Shown here: positions 1 through 9,098 of the stretch, piece after piece
How the letters are laid out: each line of letters starts with the position of its first letter
Position numbering within the stretch: position 1 is the stretch's first letter
Assembly: GCF_025639805.1 (NCBI RefSeq)
Contig: NZ_CP106735.1
Location: forward strand, 496,001-560,000
DNA: 64,000 nt
Origin: Reichenbachiella carrageenanivorans
Lineage (GTDB): Bacteria; Bacteroidota; Bacteroidia; Cytophagales; Cyclobacteriaceae
Direction of reading: 5' to 3'
Translations under genes and position numbers: made by a program
Notes under the pieces: model-generated
Database searches by the model: none
Seen by the model: only the letters and a program-made list of their open reading frames with translations
What the model was told of the DNA's origin: nothing

Positions 1-2469
1 CGTGAAATTTATGCTGTAGCTCTGCTCAGATCCATCTTCGGCAGTCACTACTACAGCCGTAGTACCAGGCAAAGATACCGCCGCATTGACAACCACAGTG
101 GCTCCCGAATGCGTACTGGTACCAGCTACTGTAGGCACTATTGAAGTACCAAATGGTAGCTCTACATCGTATGCCAAGGTAGTGGCAGAAAAATCTTCTA
201 CAGTAGTGTCGTCTACTTGCAAATCGGAAAGCGTAGCATCTGAACTTTGCTGCGGTGGCCCTTGAATGGCATCCAGATAATAAGAGGATTCGATCAGGCT
301 TCCTTGATTAAACATAAGTATGGTTTGATCATACAGGTTGCCTGCTATAGGAGTGCCCACGAGTGTGGTAAGGTCAACTGAGATCTCGTTCCAAGTATTG
401 GCAGTCAAAATCACGTCTGCTGTAGTCAATTGATTGGCTGTGCCACTGATGGATTTTCTCATAACAAGTGTGATTTTTGGCATCGTACCAATCAAGCACT
501 CAGGGTAAACCCTCATCTTGATAGTTCCAGAAGACACATCTATATTGTCATGATCGAGCTGAAGGTATCTGAATTCATCCAAATCGTCTCTAGTTACTTT
601 CAAGACATTTGGACTACTATTGCCCATAACGGACGGTGTAGCTACGTTGGTACTGACAGTAACGCCTACTGGTACGGTCGTCACATTAAACTCATTTGAG
701 CTATGGTCAAAGTACCACTCATTGCCTACCTCCAAATCGGCGACCTCATCCGCCAGATAAACAGGTGGCACCGAAGTAATAAAATCATCAACATAAAGTG
801 GCTCAATCGTAACTGCAGTATTGATTGGTAAAATATACATGGCATCATAACCCCCAGCATCTATCACTGCCTGTACACTTCCATGAGTATCTACAGTGCC
901 CTTCAGTGTCTGCCAAGACCCACCTGTTTTAGAAGTAGTTAAAATAATATCTTTTGTAGTGGATGATCCTACCGACTTATTGAATATCCTCATGATGATC
1001 CGTCCAGACCCACTGTTTATCGTACCATTCGATACTACATAGTATCTGATAGACCAGTCAAAAACCTGATCTACTTGAAGCGTCTGTGGCAGGTTGAAAT
1101 ATGCCCCAGCATTATTTGCTGAACCTACTATTTCTGTCACATTCGGATTTTCGGTATCACTAGCGTCAGGATTAGATACATAATTCACTACAGTATTAGG
1201 ACTGTTAAAGTAATTCACCATCTGCCGGCATTGATCTATATCCTGAAAGGCATATCCAATAGAAGACACATATCCAGTGGGTTGAAAGCAAGACACTTTG
1301 GTATCGCTGGCCTCTCCCAAACCATCACCATCAGCATCGGCATACCATATGGAGGTCGCTACTGGCGAAGTCTGTGGGTCCACGCTGAATTGTATATCAT
1401 CAAAGTAGATTGGCTCTGGACTGCTCGCTCCCTGAGAAGGGAAAAAAGATATTCGGTCAAATGGACCTGCACCAAGAGCATCAGTAATAGCCTCAGAGAA
1501 AGTATCCCATTGCCCTCCTGTCTTAGACACTCCTCCTCTTTGATATTTGTTATTAACATCTGCGCTGTTGAACAATCTAACTGTAAGTGATCCATTCGTA
1601 CTAGATGCGTGGTCGCTGTAATATCTAAAGCTCAAATTGTCTCCTGGATTCACAGATGTAGGTAGCTCAAAAACTACTTGCTCATTTATTACCAAGGGTA
1701 CGGCGTCAGAACCTACTTGTATCACGTTGGGATTATGAACATCTGCAACGACTGGATTTGCCGTATAGGAAACACCTCCATCGGCATAAGTGGAAGTGGC
1801 CTCTACTGGCAACATATAGCAAAGGTCTAAATCGAAATAGGTATAAAAATCGCAAGACGAGCTGTAATTAGGGTCTACACTAATCTTGAAATCATCGATA
1901 TATATGGGATCCAACCCATCAGCCACCACTGGCTCTGTGGTACCAAAACTAGGATAAATAGATACTCGGTCGAACGGACCAATACCAGTACCAATGTCGT
2001 TAATGACTCCGGATACACCTTGCCAAACTCCCCCTGTTTTATCAAAGAAAAACTGTCTGTAGTTGGCTGTTTCTGTACCGCTACTGTTAAAAAACCTCAC
2101 CAGCACAGCCCCTTTACCAGTCCCATTAGTTCCTGCGCTTTCAGCATAAATTTTCAAACTAAACGTTTCTTCGTTTGCTGGGTCTATCGCATTTGGCAAA
2201 ATCAATGCTGGATGGTGATTGCCACTACTAAAAGGCTCTAAAATAGTGACCGTAGGATTGCTCGGATCTGAAACCGTAGAGGGGTTGGGCATAGCTCCAA
2301 ACCGACTGGCTCCATTCCAGTACTGATTGGTAGCTCCTGGAGAGCTAAATGCAAGATCGACCTCCATGGTCTCTAAACACATGCTGGCATCGATATAAGT
2401 ATATTCTGTTTGCGCAAAAGATATCGAGCCCGTCGACAAAATAATGAATAAGAGTAAAAGCTTTTTCAT
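1..2469 (-). CDS. Large secreted modular beta-sandwich protein, 3' end beyond window
   Basis: Reading leftward from an ATG at 2469, the frame stays open for 823 codons to the window edge, so the C-terminus is missing. The N-terminus is a signal peptide (MKKLLLLF..., cleavage near SFAQ). Four roughly 150-170-residue beta-sandwich-like modules follow (about 21-195, 205-370, 395-560, 580-740). Each has a KTGG.W or NTW segment and ends in a YIDDF, YFDDI, YVDDF or YYLDAIQGP motif. A cadherin-like beta-sandwich (about 745-823, beginning ATLSDLQVDD) is cut by the edge. No catalytic motif is visible. The modules resemble carbohydrate-binding modules and the gene closes the fucose locus, so a surface glycan-binding or cell-attachment role is inferred. 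A T9SS tail may lie beyond the window. Confidence 0.8.
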   Translation of the reverse strand, partial: MKKLLLLFIILSTGSISFAQTEYTYIDASMCLETMEVDLAFSSPGATNQYWNGASRFGAMPNPSTVSDPSNPTVTILEPFSSGNHHPALILPNAIDPANEETFSLKIYAESAGTNGTGKGAVLVRFFNSSGTETANYRQFFFDKTGGVWQGVSGVINDIGTGIGPFDRVSIYPSFGTTEPVVADGLDPIYIDDFKISVDPNYSSSCDFYTYFDLDLCYMLPVEATSTYADGGVSYTANPVVADVHNPNVIQVGSDAVPLVINEQVVFELPTSVNPGDNLSFRYYSDHASSTNGSLTVRLFNSADVNNKYQRGGVSKTGGQWDTFSEAITDALGAGPFDRISFFPSQGASSPEPIYFDDIQFSVDPQTSPVATSIWYADADGDGLGEASDTKVSCFQPTGYVSSIGYAFQDIDQCRQMVNYFNSPNTVVNYVSNPDASDTENPNVTEIVGSANNAGAYFNLPQTLQVDQVFDWSIRYYVVSNGTINSGSGRIIMRIFNKSVGSSTTKDIILTTSKTGGSWQTLKGTVDTHGSVQAVIDAGGYDAMYILPINTAVTIEPLYVDDFITSVPPVYLADEVADLEVGNEWYFDHSSNEFNVTTVPVGVTVSTNVATPSVMGNSSPNVLKVTRDDLDEFRYLQLDHDNIDVSSGTIKMRVYPECLIGTMPKITLVMRKSISGTANQLTTADVILTANTWNEISVDLTTLVGTPIAGNLYDQTILMFNQGSLIESSYYLDAIQGPPQQSSDATLSDLQVDDTTVEDFSATTLAYDVELPFGTSIVPTVAGTSTHSGATVVVNAAVSLPGTTAVVVTAEDGSEQSYSINFT

Positions 2470-2490
2470 ATAACACTGTTGAGATTAATC

Positions 2491-2527
2491 GTATCCAAAA
2501 GATGTTGTGATTGCATCTTTTGGATAC
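2491..2527 (-). repeat. Perfect 14-bp inverted repeat in 5' leader
   Basis: GTATCCAAAAGATG (2491-2504) pairs perfectly with CATCTTTTGGATAC (2514-2527) across a 9-nt loop. The repeat ends 22 bp before the start codon at 2469. In RNA it would form a stable stem directly upstream of the initiation region. With no T-run after it, a translational or RNA-stability element, or a protein operator, is more likely than a terminator. Confidence 0.6.
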
Positions 2528-2643
2528 TGTAATAACTCATCATTGAACTACACGCAATTTGTATTACGTGCCTTCGTTTTTGAATAGTAATGCGTGTATC
2601 ATGCCTGAATTACAGCGCTTATTAATTGATTCAATTTGATGAC

Positions 2644-2660
2644 TGGAGGAACTTCCTCCA
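2644..2660. promoter_or_regulatory. Operator-like palindrome
   Basis: TGGAGGAA and TTCCTCCA are perfect 8-bp arms around one central base. The tight, odd-centred symmetry resembles a binding site for a dimeric regulator (LacI or GntR style) more than a transcript hairpin, because a one-base loop cannot form in RNA without breaking the inner pairs. It lies 175 bp upstream of the modular protein gene. No second copy was noticed. Confidence 0.3.
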
Positions 2661-2784
2661 TTTACAATAGTACAAGATCATCATTCACTTAATACTCTCA
2701 ATAATTTCATTTCTTTGCTCATTTGTAACAAGCATTTGAAACAGAAAAAACACGATTCAATAGGATTAAGGGGATATTTCAACG

Positions 2785-4041
2785 TTACTTACCCAAGAAT
2801 AATACTTCTGAGGTAGATGCTAATCCCTGATCATCTGTGAGGGTGAGATAGCCTGCTTGCAGTTGGTTAGGAAGGTCTATCACCAGGTCAGTAGCAAGGA
2901 GAATATCTCGCTCTTCCCACTTCTTGTCTGGCCACTTATTACTCGCATCTCTAGTGAAATAAAATTTGGCATGAGCAGCCTTGCTCAATCGCTTGGGATC
3001 GATAGAGATCGTAAGGCTAAGTCCATCGCCGCTCATGGTCAAGTTGCCCAGACCAAAGTCTGGACTCTCTCCATTAATTACTTCTTTGGCAAAGGCATAA
3101 CTCTCCATGCGGCTCCAGCCTGGTCCATGCCCATGCTTCATGTTCAGGGCAATGATGGCATGTCCATTTTGGGCAGCATTAGCTGACCGTACTACTATAG
3201 GAGGAGGAAAATGAGCATCGTTGGTTCCTGATATAAATAGCATTGGTGCTACAGCCTGTGACAAATAGATAGAAGGCTCATAGTTGGTCTCTACATTCTG
3301 CAAGTACGCGCCACCAGTGGCCAGAGCTTTGCCCATATGGCCATCGGATTCTGGTAAAAAACCACACCCATAAATAGGAACAGCAAATTTAACTCGATCA
3401 TCAATACCAGCGACCACACTGGTCAGGATACCTCCCCAGCTCACACCTACTACACCGATTTGATCGGCATTGACCTCTTCAAAATCAGCCATCAGCGAGT
3501 GTGCCAATAGTACTTGAGACACAGCATGATAAAACCATTGGTTTGACACGTCCTCTTTCCAGTCGTGAAAAACACCTACACGCTGAGGACCTGAGGTAGC
3601 AAACAGATCTCGTTCGTTGTGAGGTTTGGCAGACGGAATGTGTCCCTCCAGATCCATGGCAATGGCAGCAAACCCTTGGTTGTTCCAACGTTTGATCCAC
3701 TGCACAAACGCTGTACCTCCACCACCATGCACGAGTACTACAGCAGGCCATCCCCCTTCAGGAGCTTCTCCTGCTGGAGCCGAATAATAGGCGTAAACTT
3801 CCGTTTCCTGGCCTTTGTACGGTAGTGCTTTGTAAAACAGACTCTTGTAGCCTACTGTAGCTGCTATTTCTGTTTCTCTAAACTCTGGTGCTTTTTTTAA
3901 TTGGGTTACGTCCCAAGGCCCTGTATTCCATTTCGGCGAACGCTCTCCTTCTGACTTAGCAGCGATCATAGGCTGCATAACTCCACTTACTAGTACTACA
4001 GCAGCTAGCAGGCTTCTATAAGACAATTTCAATATGCTCAT
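2785..4041 (-). CDS. Secreted alpha/beta-hydrolase, putative carbohydrate esterase
   Basis: This 418-residue protein has an N-terminal signal peptide (cleavage near residue 28) and an alpha/beta-hydrolase core. The visible motifs are an oxyanion stretch HGGGG (105-109), nucleophile elbow GVSWGG with Ser201, acid GTND with Asp275, and His303 or His305 in KHGHG, in the correct order for a catalytic triad. The fold resembles acetyl-xylan esterase or dienelactone-hydrolase relatives. In a fucose-polysaccharide locus it could remove acetyl groups from the polymer, although a peptidase-like (S9) role cannot be excluded. It lies 10 bp downstream of the duplicated-module gene and is probably cotranscribed with it. 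Confidence 0.8.
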   Translation of the reverse strand: MSILKLSYRSLLAAVVLVSGVMQPMIAAKSEGERSPKWNTGPWDVTQLKKAPEFRETEIAATVGYKSLFYKALPYKGQETEVYAYYSAPAGEAPEGGWPAVVLVHGGGGTAFVQWIKRWNNQGFAAIAMDLEGHIPSAKPHNERDLFATSGPQRVGVFHDWKEDVSNQWFYHAVSQVLLAHSLMADFEEVNADQIGVVGVSWGGILTSVVAGIDDRVKFAVPIYGCGFLPESDGHMGKALATGGAYLQNVETNYEPSIYLSQAVAPMLFISGTNDAHFPPPIVVRSANAAQNGHAIIALNMKHGHGPGWSRMESYAFAKEVINGESPDFGLGNLTMSGDGLSLTISIDPKRLSKAAHAKFYFTRDASNKWPDKKWEERDILLATDLVIDLPNQLQAGYLTLTDDQGLASTSEVLFLGK

Positions 4042-4051
4042 TCTCCTGACT

Positions 4052-5377
4052 TTATTTGATAATCGGAGGACCTTGCAGCCCTTTCAAATAGTATTTCACA
4101 CCTTCGGCTACATTGTCTATATCTGGAGATGCAAAGAATAAGGTCAAACTATTGTAATCGTCTTCTGGGATTTGCATTCTAGAAAAATCAAACGTTACTT
4201 CTTGCCATTGATCATAAGCAGTGATCGTTGCGATCTTGACCAATTGTGTTTTTACATCTCCGTCTTTTCTAAGCACAAGCGAAACACGATTTTCTGGCAA
4301 AGCCTTACCTGAGTTAGACACTAGAATATTCAATGAAAATTTCTTATTTTGTTTTATTTCAATCCTTCCATTGAGATCAAACTCCATCCCTGCAAATCTG
4401 CCACTTTGCCTCGTAAACATACCTACCTTAGCTCCTGATACTATAGGATCTTGAACATTTTTGGAATAAGTACCCACATATACTTTGGATGTGGAGACTA
4501 CACCTTGACCGAGAGCGAAATCAAAATAGTTGTCCAATTTGGGTTCCACGGTATTGACTACGGACATTTCTCTGAATGGCAGTAGTGATTTTCCATTGGA
4601 GTCTAAGACTTCACCTTTGGTGAAAGCCAAATAAATAATCTCTCCCATTCCTACAGGCTCATCGAGTTCTAAAGCGATGTTTCTATCAGAAACCTCCACA
4701 TCTTTGACACCTACTTTTCTGGCGCCATTCACTATGGCTACAAAGGATGTTTTTTTAGAAACGGATTTGATATCACCAGAAGATTTTACCACAAGGTTGA
4801 TTTTAGTTCCGTCTTTGCTGGTTTCCGCAACTACCACTACATTATTCGTTTCTACCTTTGGCCCATTCACACTTTTCAGGTAGTATTTGGTGCCCGTGGC
4901 TTTCAGGTCGGAATCATTGAATCCAAAAAACAAGGAGACCTCATTGTAGGCGGCATTCGGCTCCAAACTACTAAAATCGAAAGTATAGGTTACCCATTCA
5001 TCGTATTGGGCAATGGGCTTCACCAGCGCCAATTGCGTAGAGCCTTCTCCATCCTGTCTCAGGATAAATGCAATTTTGTGATTCGCAATAGGAGCTTCTG
5101 GCTTTTGAGCATAAATAGTAGCTGTAAAAATACCTTTTGCTAAATCGAGAGTGCCTGGAAGCTGCAAATTCAAAAATGAAAACCTACCTTCCTCCTTATC
5201 GAATTCCAAGCATTTTTTTACCCCAGCTATGTTAGCTACTTCCCTTGTTTTACCTAGAAAGGGAGTCAAAACCCCTATTCCATCTCCTTCTCCATAGTAG
5301 GAGGCCAAATCTTGTGCAGATAAGATATTTCCAGATAGAAGTATCACTACCAAAGTATTTATTATTTGTATCTTCAT
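4052..5377 (-). CDS. Secreted protein with two copies of the YYLxxxxGP module
   Basis: The protein has 441 residues from the ATG at 5377. That start places a clean signal peptide (MKIQIINTLVV..., cleavage near SAQ) at the N-terminus, whereas an in-frame ATG at 5404 adds nine residues and overlaps the upstream gene. Two homologous modules are visible at about 20-185 and 280-441. Each has an ILRQDG or VLRKDG strand, a YDEWVTYTFDFS or YDQWQEVTFDFS strand, and a terminal YYLKSVNGP or YYLKGLQGP. A roughly 95-residue linker resembling a bacterial Ig-like domain separates them. The modules match the C-terminus of the protein at 9099-10727 and the fourth module of the protein at 1-2469. No enzyme motif is seen. 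Glycan binding is inferred. Confidence 0.75.
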   Translation of the reverse strand: MKIQIINTLVVILLSGNILSAQDLASYYGEGDGIGVLTPFLGKTREVANIAGVKKCLEFDKEEGRFSFLNLQLPGTLDLAKGIFTATIYAQKPEAPIANHKIAFILRQDGEGSTQLALVKPIAQYDEWVTYTFDFSSLEPNAAYNEVSLFFGFNDSDLKATGTKYYLKSVNGPKVETNNVVVVAETSKDGTKINLVVKSSGDIKSVSKKTSFVAIVNGARKVGVKDVEVSDRNIALELDEPVGMGEIIYLAFTKGEVLDSNGKSLLPFREMSVVNTVEPKLDNYFDFALGQGVVSTSKVYVGTYSKNVQDPIVSGAKVGMFTRQSGRFAGMEFDLNGRIEIKQNKKFSLNILVSNSGKALPENRVSLVLRKDGDVKTQLVKIATITAYDQWQEVTFDFSRMQIPEDDYNSLTLFFASPDIDNVAEGVKYYLKGLQGPPIIK

Positions 5378-5388
5378 CGCTTTATTAA

Positions 5389-6615
5389 TTAATCGTTTAA
5401 CCATTTTATTGATGCAGTCATTGCATTTAAATCTGCCGTAACTTCTGCATTTTCAAATGACCGGCTCAAAGTCCAGTTATTTGTTTTAAAATCCCCAAGT
5501 GGCTTGCCTGGAGACTTGTTAAGTATTTCATAATCTACACCCCATCCATTTTCCCATTGGTATCCCCATGTATAACCAAAATAGGCTCCTTCATGGGCTC
5601 CTAATAAAAATAGTGCTAGATTGAATTCTATTCTGTCTTTAGCGGTTTGGATCTTCCATTCCTCAGATTCAGCCATCTCTGTTTCGTCTAGCCACGAGAA
5701 CCCTGGCCAAGCTTTGACCAATACCATTTTTCCTAATTTCCCTGCGGCTTGTATAGCCTCTATGTCTCGCAAAATAGCTTCCTTGCTCGTACTGTTGAAA
5801 TAGGCAAAGTGCTCCATCATAGCAGCATCATGAGCAGGCAAAAATTCCATGCCCTGTGTGTAATCTGTACTGTTATGCGATCTCAATCCATTGTAAATCA
5901 ATAATTGGTCAGGCCCTAACTCAGCTCGGGTTTCGGCAATGAGTAGCTCTAGCCCAGCATTGATAGCATCGTACTTTTCTTGTCCCCATAAGGCAATATT
6001 GCTGGACAGAGACACCTGACCATAGGCATCCATAAAAATACCATCACAAAAACCGTTAATGGTGGCATCTTTGGCTACGCTAATCCACCAATCGCGTACT
6101 GCTGGGTTTGACAAATCGTATCGTTTGATCGTGGTGCCTGCTTTATAATCTATCTCACCATTGACATCGTACAGCCACCACTCAGGATGATTATCATATT
6201 CTTCCATGAGTTCGTAAAAATCATATTGCAATACCGTATTCCAATAATAGATAACCTTGACCTCTGGATTGGCCGCCTTAAGTGCTATTGTTTCTCTCTG
6301 AATAGCCTCAAATACATCATAATCATCTCGCCCGTGTGCCTTCTCCAATACCACCAAATCTGTGTGGTCTGCTACAAAGTCCACTTCCTCCTCAGTCAGC
6401 ATTTGTCCTTTCCAAAAATGAAAAAACACTGGAATACCATCATCCCAACTGTAGTCAATGGGAAGATCTATGACTACCTCTTCGGAAGTATTGTCCTCAT
6501 GTTCATTGGTCTCTTCTTCTTGATCCTCGCCTCCAGACTCCATGTCATCTATTTCACTAGAAGCACAAGCTTGAAATAGAAACATCAATAACATCGCTAT
6601 CTGAAGCATTTTCAT
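5389..6615 (-). CDS. Lipoprotein TIM-barrel glycoside hydrolase candidate (GHL15-like)
   Basis: The start at 6615 gives a compact lipoprotein signal with lipobox LFQAC (Cys17). A longer start at 6663 overlaps the upstream stop and adds 16 residues. An acidic linker of about 30 residues precedes a barrel-like domain. Visible features are FFHFWKG near the first strand, IYYWNT, the acid-bearing strand GIFMDAYG, a later MMEHFAYF segment, and a closing tryptophan-rich GYTWGYQWENGWG stretch. The pattern resembles hypothetical glycoside hydrolase families of the GHL15 type. The Asp in FMDAY and the Glu in MMEHF are plausible catalytic acids but are not proven. As a lipoprotein it is probably displayed on the cell surface. 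The specificity is unknown; a fucose-rich polymer is inferred from the neighbours. Confidence 0.65.
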   Translation of the reverse strand: MKMLQIAMLLMFLFQACASSEIDDMESGGEDQEEETNEHEDNTSEEVVIDLPIDYSWDDGIPVFFHFWKGQMLTEEEVDFVADHTDLVVLEKAHGRDDYDVFEAIQRETIALKAANPEVKVIYYWNTVLQYDFYELMEEYDNHPEWWLYDVNGEIDYKAGTTIKRYDLSNPAVRDWWISVAKDATINGFCDGIFMDAYGQVSLSSNIALWGQEKYDAINAGLELLIAETRAELGPDQLLIYNGLRSHNSTDYTQGMEFLPAHDAAMMEHFAYFNSTSKEAILRDIEAIQAAGKLGKMVLVKAWPGFSWLDETEMAESEEWKIQTAKDRIEFNLALFLLGAHEGAYFGYTWGYQWENGWGVDYEILNKSPGKPLGDFKTNNWTLSRSFENAEVTADLNAMTASIKWLND

Positions 6616-6655
6616 CGCTTCTATTCGATTGACAAGCTTTGGTATGATTTTCTTT

Positions 6656-9070
6656 TTATTCATGGCTGTTAGTTAATTTATCAACTGGTACTGAATAAGT
6701 GATCTCCCATGTTTTGCTTTCGGGACGATAATCTACCTGATAATAATCCTTTCCATACTTTTCTTGCTCAGACACGATGTCTTCTATTTTTTTGCCATTC
6801 ACAACAATGTCGGCTGTGCGGTAATCCTTCAATCCAGAAAAGGTAATGGGTACGTAGGCTAAGCCAGATTTCAAATCGATCGAAGCCGTAGACCCGTTTT
6901 CTACCTCTATGACCAACGGATACTGGCGTGAGACTTTCCCTTGATCGACAGTCACTTTTACCTGATTTTGCACAGCTTCTCTAAAGACTGGACGCCATGT
7001 ATCTGCATTTCCGTCACCTTGTAAAAACTTAGAAAAAGCTTCGTTAGGGCCGTAGTAGCTATTGGCCTCTTGTGGCAATATGACAATGACCAAGGTGGCT
7101 TCGATATAGTCTCCTGGGTAAAGCACGTCAACTTCTTGAGACAAGGCTAGTTCGGTGAGTGAACCTTGTACACCCCTAGATGTAGAGGCATACTCCGAAA
7201 AATGTGGAGCTACTTTTTCCCCTTTAGCCTTGGCATCCCATGATCTCACTATCAGTCCCTTATTGGCCCAAGCAGCCCATTCTTTAGGGCTGGTATTCAC
7301 TGCTTGGTGCATGCTCACCCACGGGATATTACCCTCCAGTTTCACTCCAGATTTGGCATAAGTACCGTTGCCCCATGTGGCTTCCCATTCTTCAACCAAC
7401 CCATTTTCATTGCCGATAGCAAATTGTTTTTCTTTGGAGTAGCTATAGGTGTCAGTACCCAATTGCATCACCACCAATTTGTCAAACTTCAAGGTGTCTT
7501 TTACTTGAAATTTGACCTTGTATACACCTCGCAAGTAATCGTCTGTTCGGAAGATCTGACTGGTAAGCTGGTAGTCGCCTGCCCCATCAGGGGTCTGGCC
7601 TGAATAGATGACCTCTGTGAGATTGGGGCAATTTCTAAGGTGAACAGTCTTGATTGCACGCATGGCCTGGCGCTTTCCGTCTTTGGAAAAAATACGCATA
7701 AAATCTGCTCCTCCAACATTTGGCGTCCAGCTCCACTTTACTGGTCTCGCTATTTCTGGATTTTGTGAGGCAATCATCAAAGGACGTACGTCTGTAATCA
7801 TCGAACTGGCCTGTCCGCCATCAGGTTCGTAGCAGATGTTTTCACCAAAAGCTCCGATCGCACTCTCTTCCCATAGTTGCTTATTTCCACGGCCGCCTTT
7901 CTCCCAACCTACGAGAGATAGCTGCGCATGTGATGCTGCAGGCAATGTCCCCCAAAAAGCCTTGACCACAACCAGCTCCAGTTCCAATTCTGAATGAGCT
8001 GGAATCTGCAATTGTGTATATCCACGCACCCAAGGGCCGCTAAATTTTCTTTCGCTTTGGTGCCAATTCTTAGATATTTGTACGGGTAGTCCAGTTGGAT
8101 TTCCTGCCTTGTCTCGAATGATCATAGAAATGCCTGGCAAACCTCGTACCTGTGTCTTTTTGCTAAATACCAATTGTGCCAGTTGCGACTCGTTCCCTTC
8201 GTTTTTGATTTTGAATGTTACAGTTTCGATACCTTCTATATCTGCATCACTAATCATTTCCACATGAGTCGCTCCTGTGAGTTCGTCGCTAAATACCTCT
8301 AGTTTTTTGGAAAGCTTTGCATCTTTGGCCTCGATAGACCAATGCTTCTTGCTAGTGAAGTTTGCCGTCTGAATGACCAACGAAGCCTCTTTATTAGACC
8401 CTTGAACCTGTAGACTCTTTTTCCATTTCAAATCACCTACTGTTCGCGCTTCCCAAATCAAGTTAGACTTAGTATCTAATGCCTGCAAAGACTTTTGGGT
8501 CGACACATAAGTTTGGTCAGCCTGATTTGGGAGAAATTCTATACCCAACACTGCTTCTTCTTCATCGAAACCTACAGACTCCAACTTGAAAGCCAACCGG
8601 TCTGGCCACGAGCTCACCTCTAGTGCCAATTTCATTAATGGTGCTTCCATGGGAAGTTTTATGTCGGTGATGTATCGTCTTTGATAATATTTACCACTTT
8701 CTATGAGTTCACAATTCCTCAGATCTGATGGCCCCATGATTACATCGTATCGCTTGCCCTTATACTCGACATAGAACTTGATTAGGTCTTGAGCTGGAAA
8801 AGGGGCTATGTACGAACTAGCTGCCGTCAGGTGTGACTCGGAGTTAGTACGAGTTTGAAACTGCGTGAGGCGTAGTTTTTTAAAATCAAACGCGGCAAAA
8901 TGATTGTTTGTTTCCAGATGAAACTCGCTTGATTCAAACAATGGCGAAGGATAATACATGAATGTATAATCTTTCGTTCCTTCCCACAGCTCGGTGGGCA
9001 ACTGCGCCTTTGCTAATCCCGAGACTAGCAAAGCAAACGCACAAACCATCAAATATCTTCCCTTCTTCAT
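6656..9070 (-). CDS. Unrecognised 804-residue secreted protein of the fucose locus
   Basis: The ATG at 9070 (MKKGRYLMVCAF...) gives a signal peptide ending near AKAQ. A GTG at 9088 would add only six residues. The family is not recognised. The sequence is beta-rich and aromatic with no long helices. The first 300 residues (including SSWPDRLAFKLE) have the flavour of a beta-supersandwich or galactose-mutarotase-like fold. The middle (about 390-560) carries conserved-looking polar clusters such as CYEPDGGQASS and WSWTPNVGGADF, and there is a small C-terminal beta domain. It sits between a BIG2 lipoprotein and a glycosidase candidate in a fucosidase/sulfatase locus, so it is a candidate for an undescribed lyase or hydrolase family. 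Confidence 0.7.
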   Translation of the reverse strand: MKKGRYLMVCAFALLVSGLAKAQLPTELWEGTKDYTFMYYPSPLFESSEFHLETNNHFAAFDFKKLRLTQFQTRTNSESHLTAASSYIAPFPAQDLIKFYVEYKGKRYDVIMGPSDLRNCELIESGKYYQRRYITDIKLPMEAPLMKLALEVSSWPDRLAFKLESVGFDEEEAVLGIEFLPNQADQTYVSTQKSLQALDTKSNLIWEARTVGDLKWKKSLQVQGSNKEASLVIQTANFTSKKHWSIEAKDAKLSKKLEVFSDELTGATHVEMISDADIEGIETVTFKIKNEGNESQLAQLVFSKKTQVRGLPGISMIIRDKAGNPTGLPVQISKNWHQSERKFSGPWVRGYTQLQIPAHSELELELVVVKAFWGTLPAASHAQLSLVGWEKGGRGNKQLWEESAIGAFGENICYEPDGGQASSMITDVRPLMIASQNPEIARPVKWSWTPNVGGADFMRIFSKDGKRQAMRAIKTVHLRNCPNLTEVIYSGQTPDGAGDYQLTSQIFRTDDYLRGVYKVKFQVKDTLKFDKLVVMQLGTDTYSYSKEKQFAIGNENGLVEEWEATWGNGTYAKSGVKLEGNIPWVSMHQAVNTSPKEWAAWANKGLIVRSWDAKAKGEKVAPHFSEYASTSRGVQGSLTELALSQEVDVLYPGDYIEATLVIVILPQEANSYYGPNEAFSKFLQGDGNADTWRPVFREAVQNQVKVTVDQGKVSRQYPLVIEVENGSTASIDLKSGLAYVPITFSGLKDYRTADIVVNGKKIEDIVSEQEKYGKDYYQVDYRPESKTWEITYSVPVDKLTNSHE

Positions 9071-9098
9071 TCTTTTTATTTCGATCACAAAATCATCA

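Larger units (their letters stand above)
2470..2784. other. 315-bp intergenic leader with two palindromes
   Basis: This gap lies between the esterase gene (ending 2785) and the modular protein gene (starting 2469), both on the minus strand. It contains no open frame worth calling and no clear TAnnTTTG promoter box. It does hold a 14-bp hairpin at 2491-2527 and a 17-bp palindrome at 2644-2660, each listed separately. Neither is followed by a T-run on the minus strand, so they do not look like simple intrinsic terminators. The length suggests that the modular protein gene has its own promoter or regulated leader. Confidence 0.6.
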
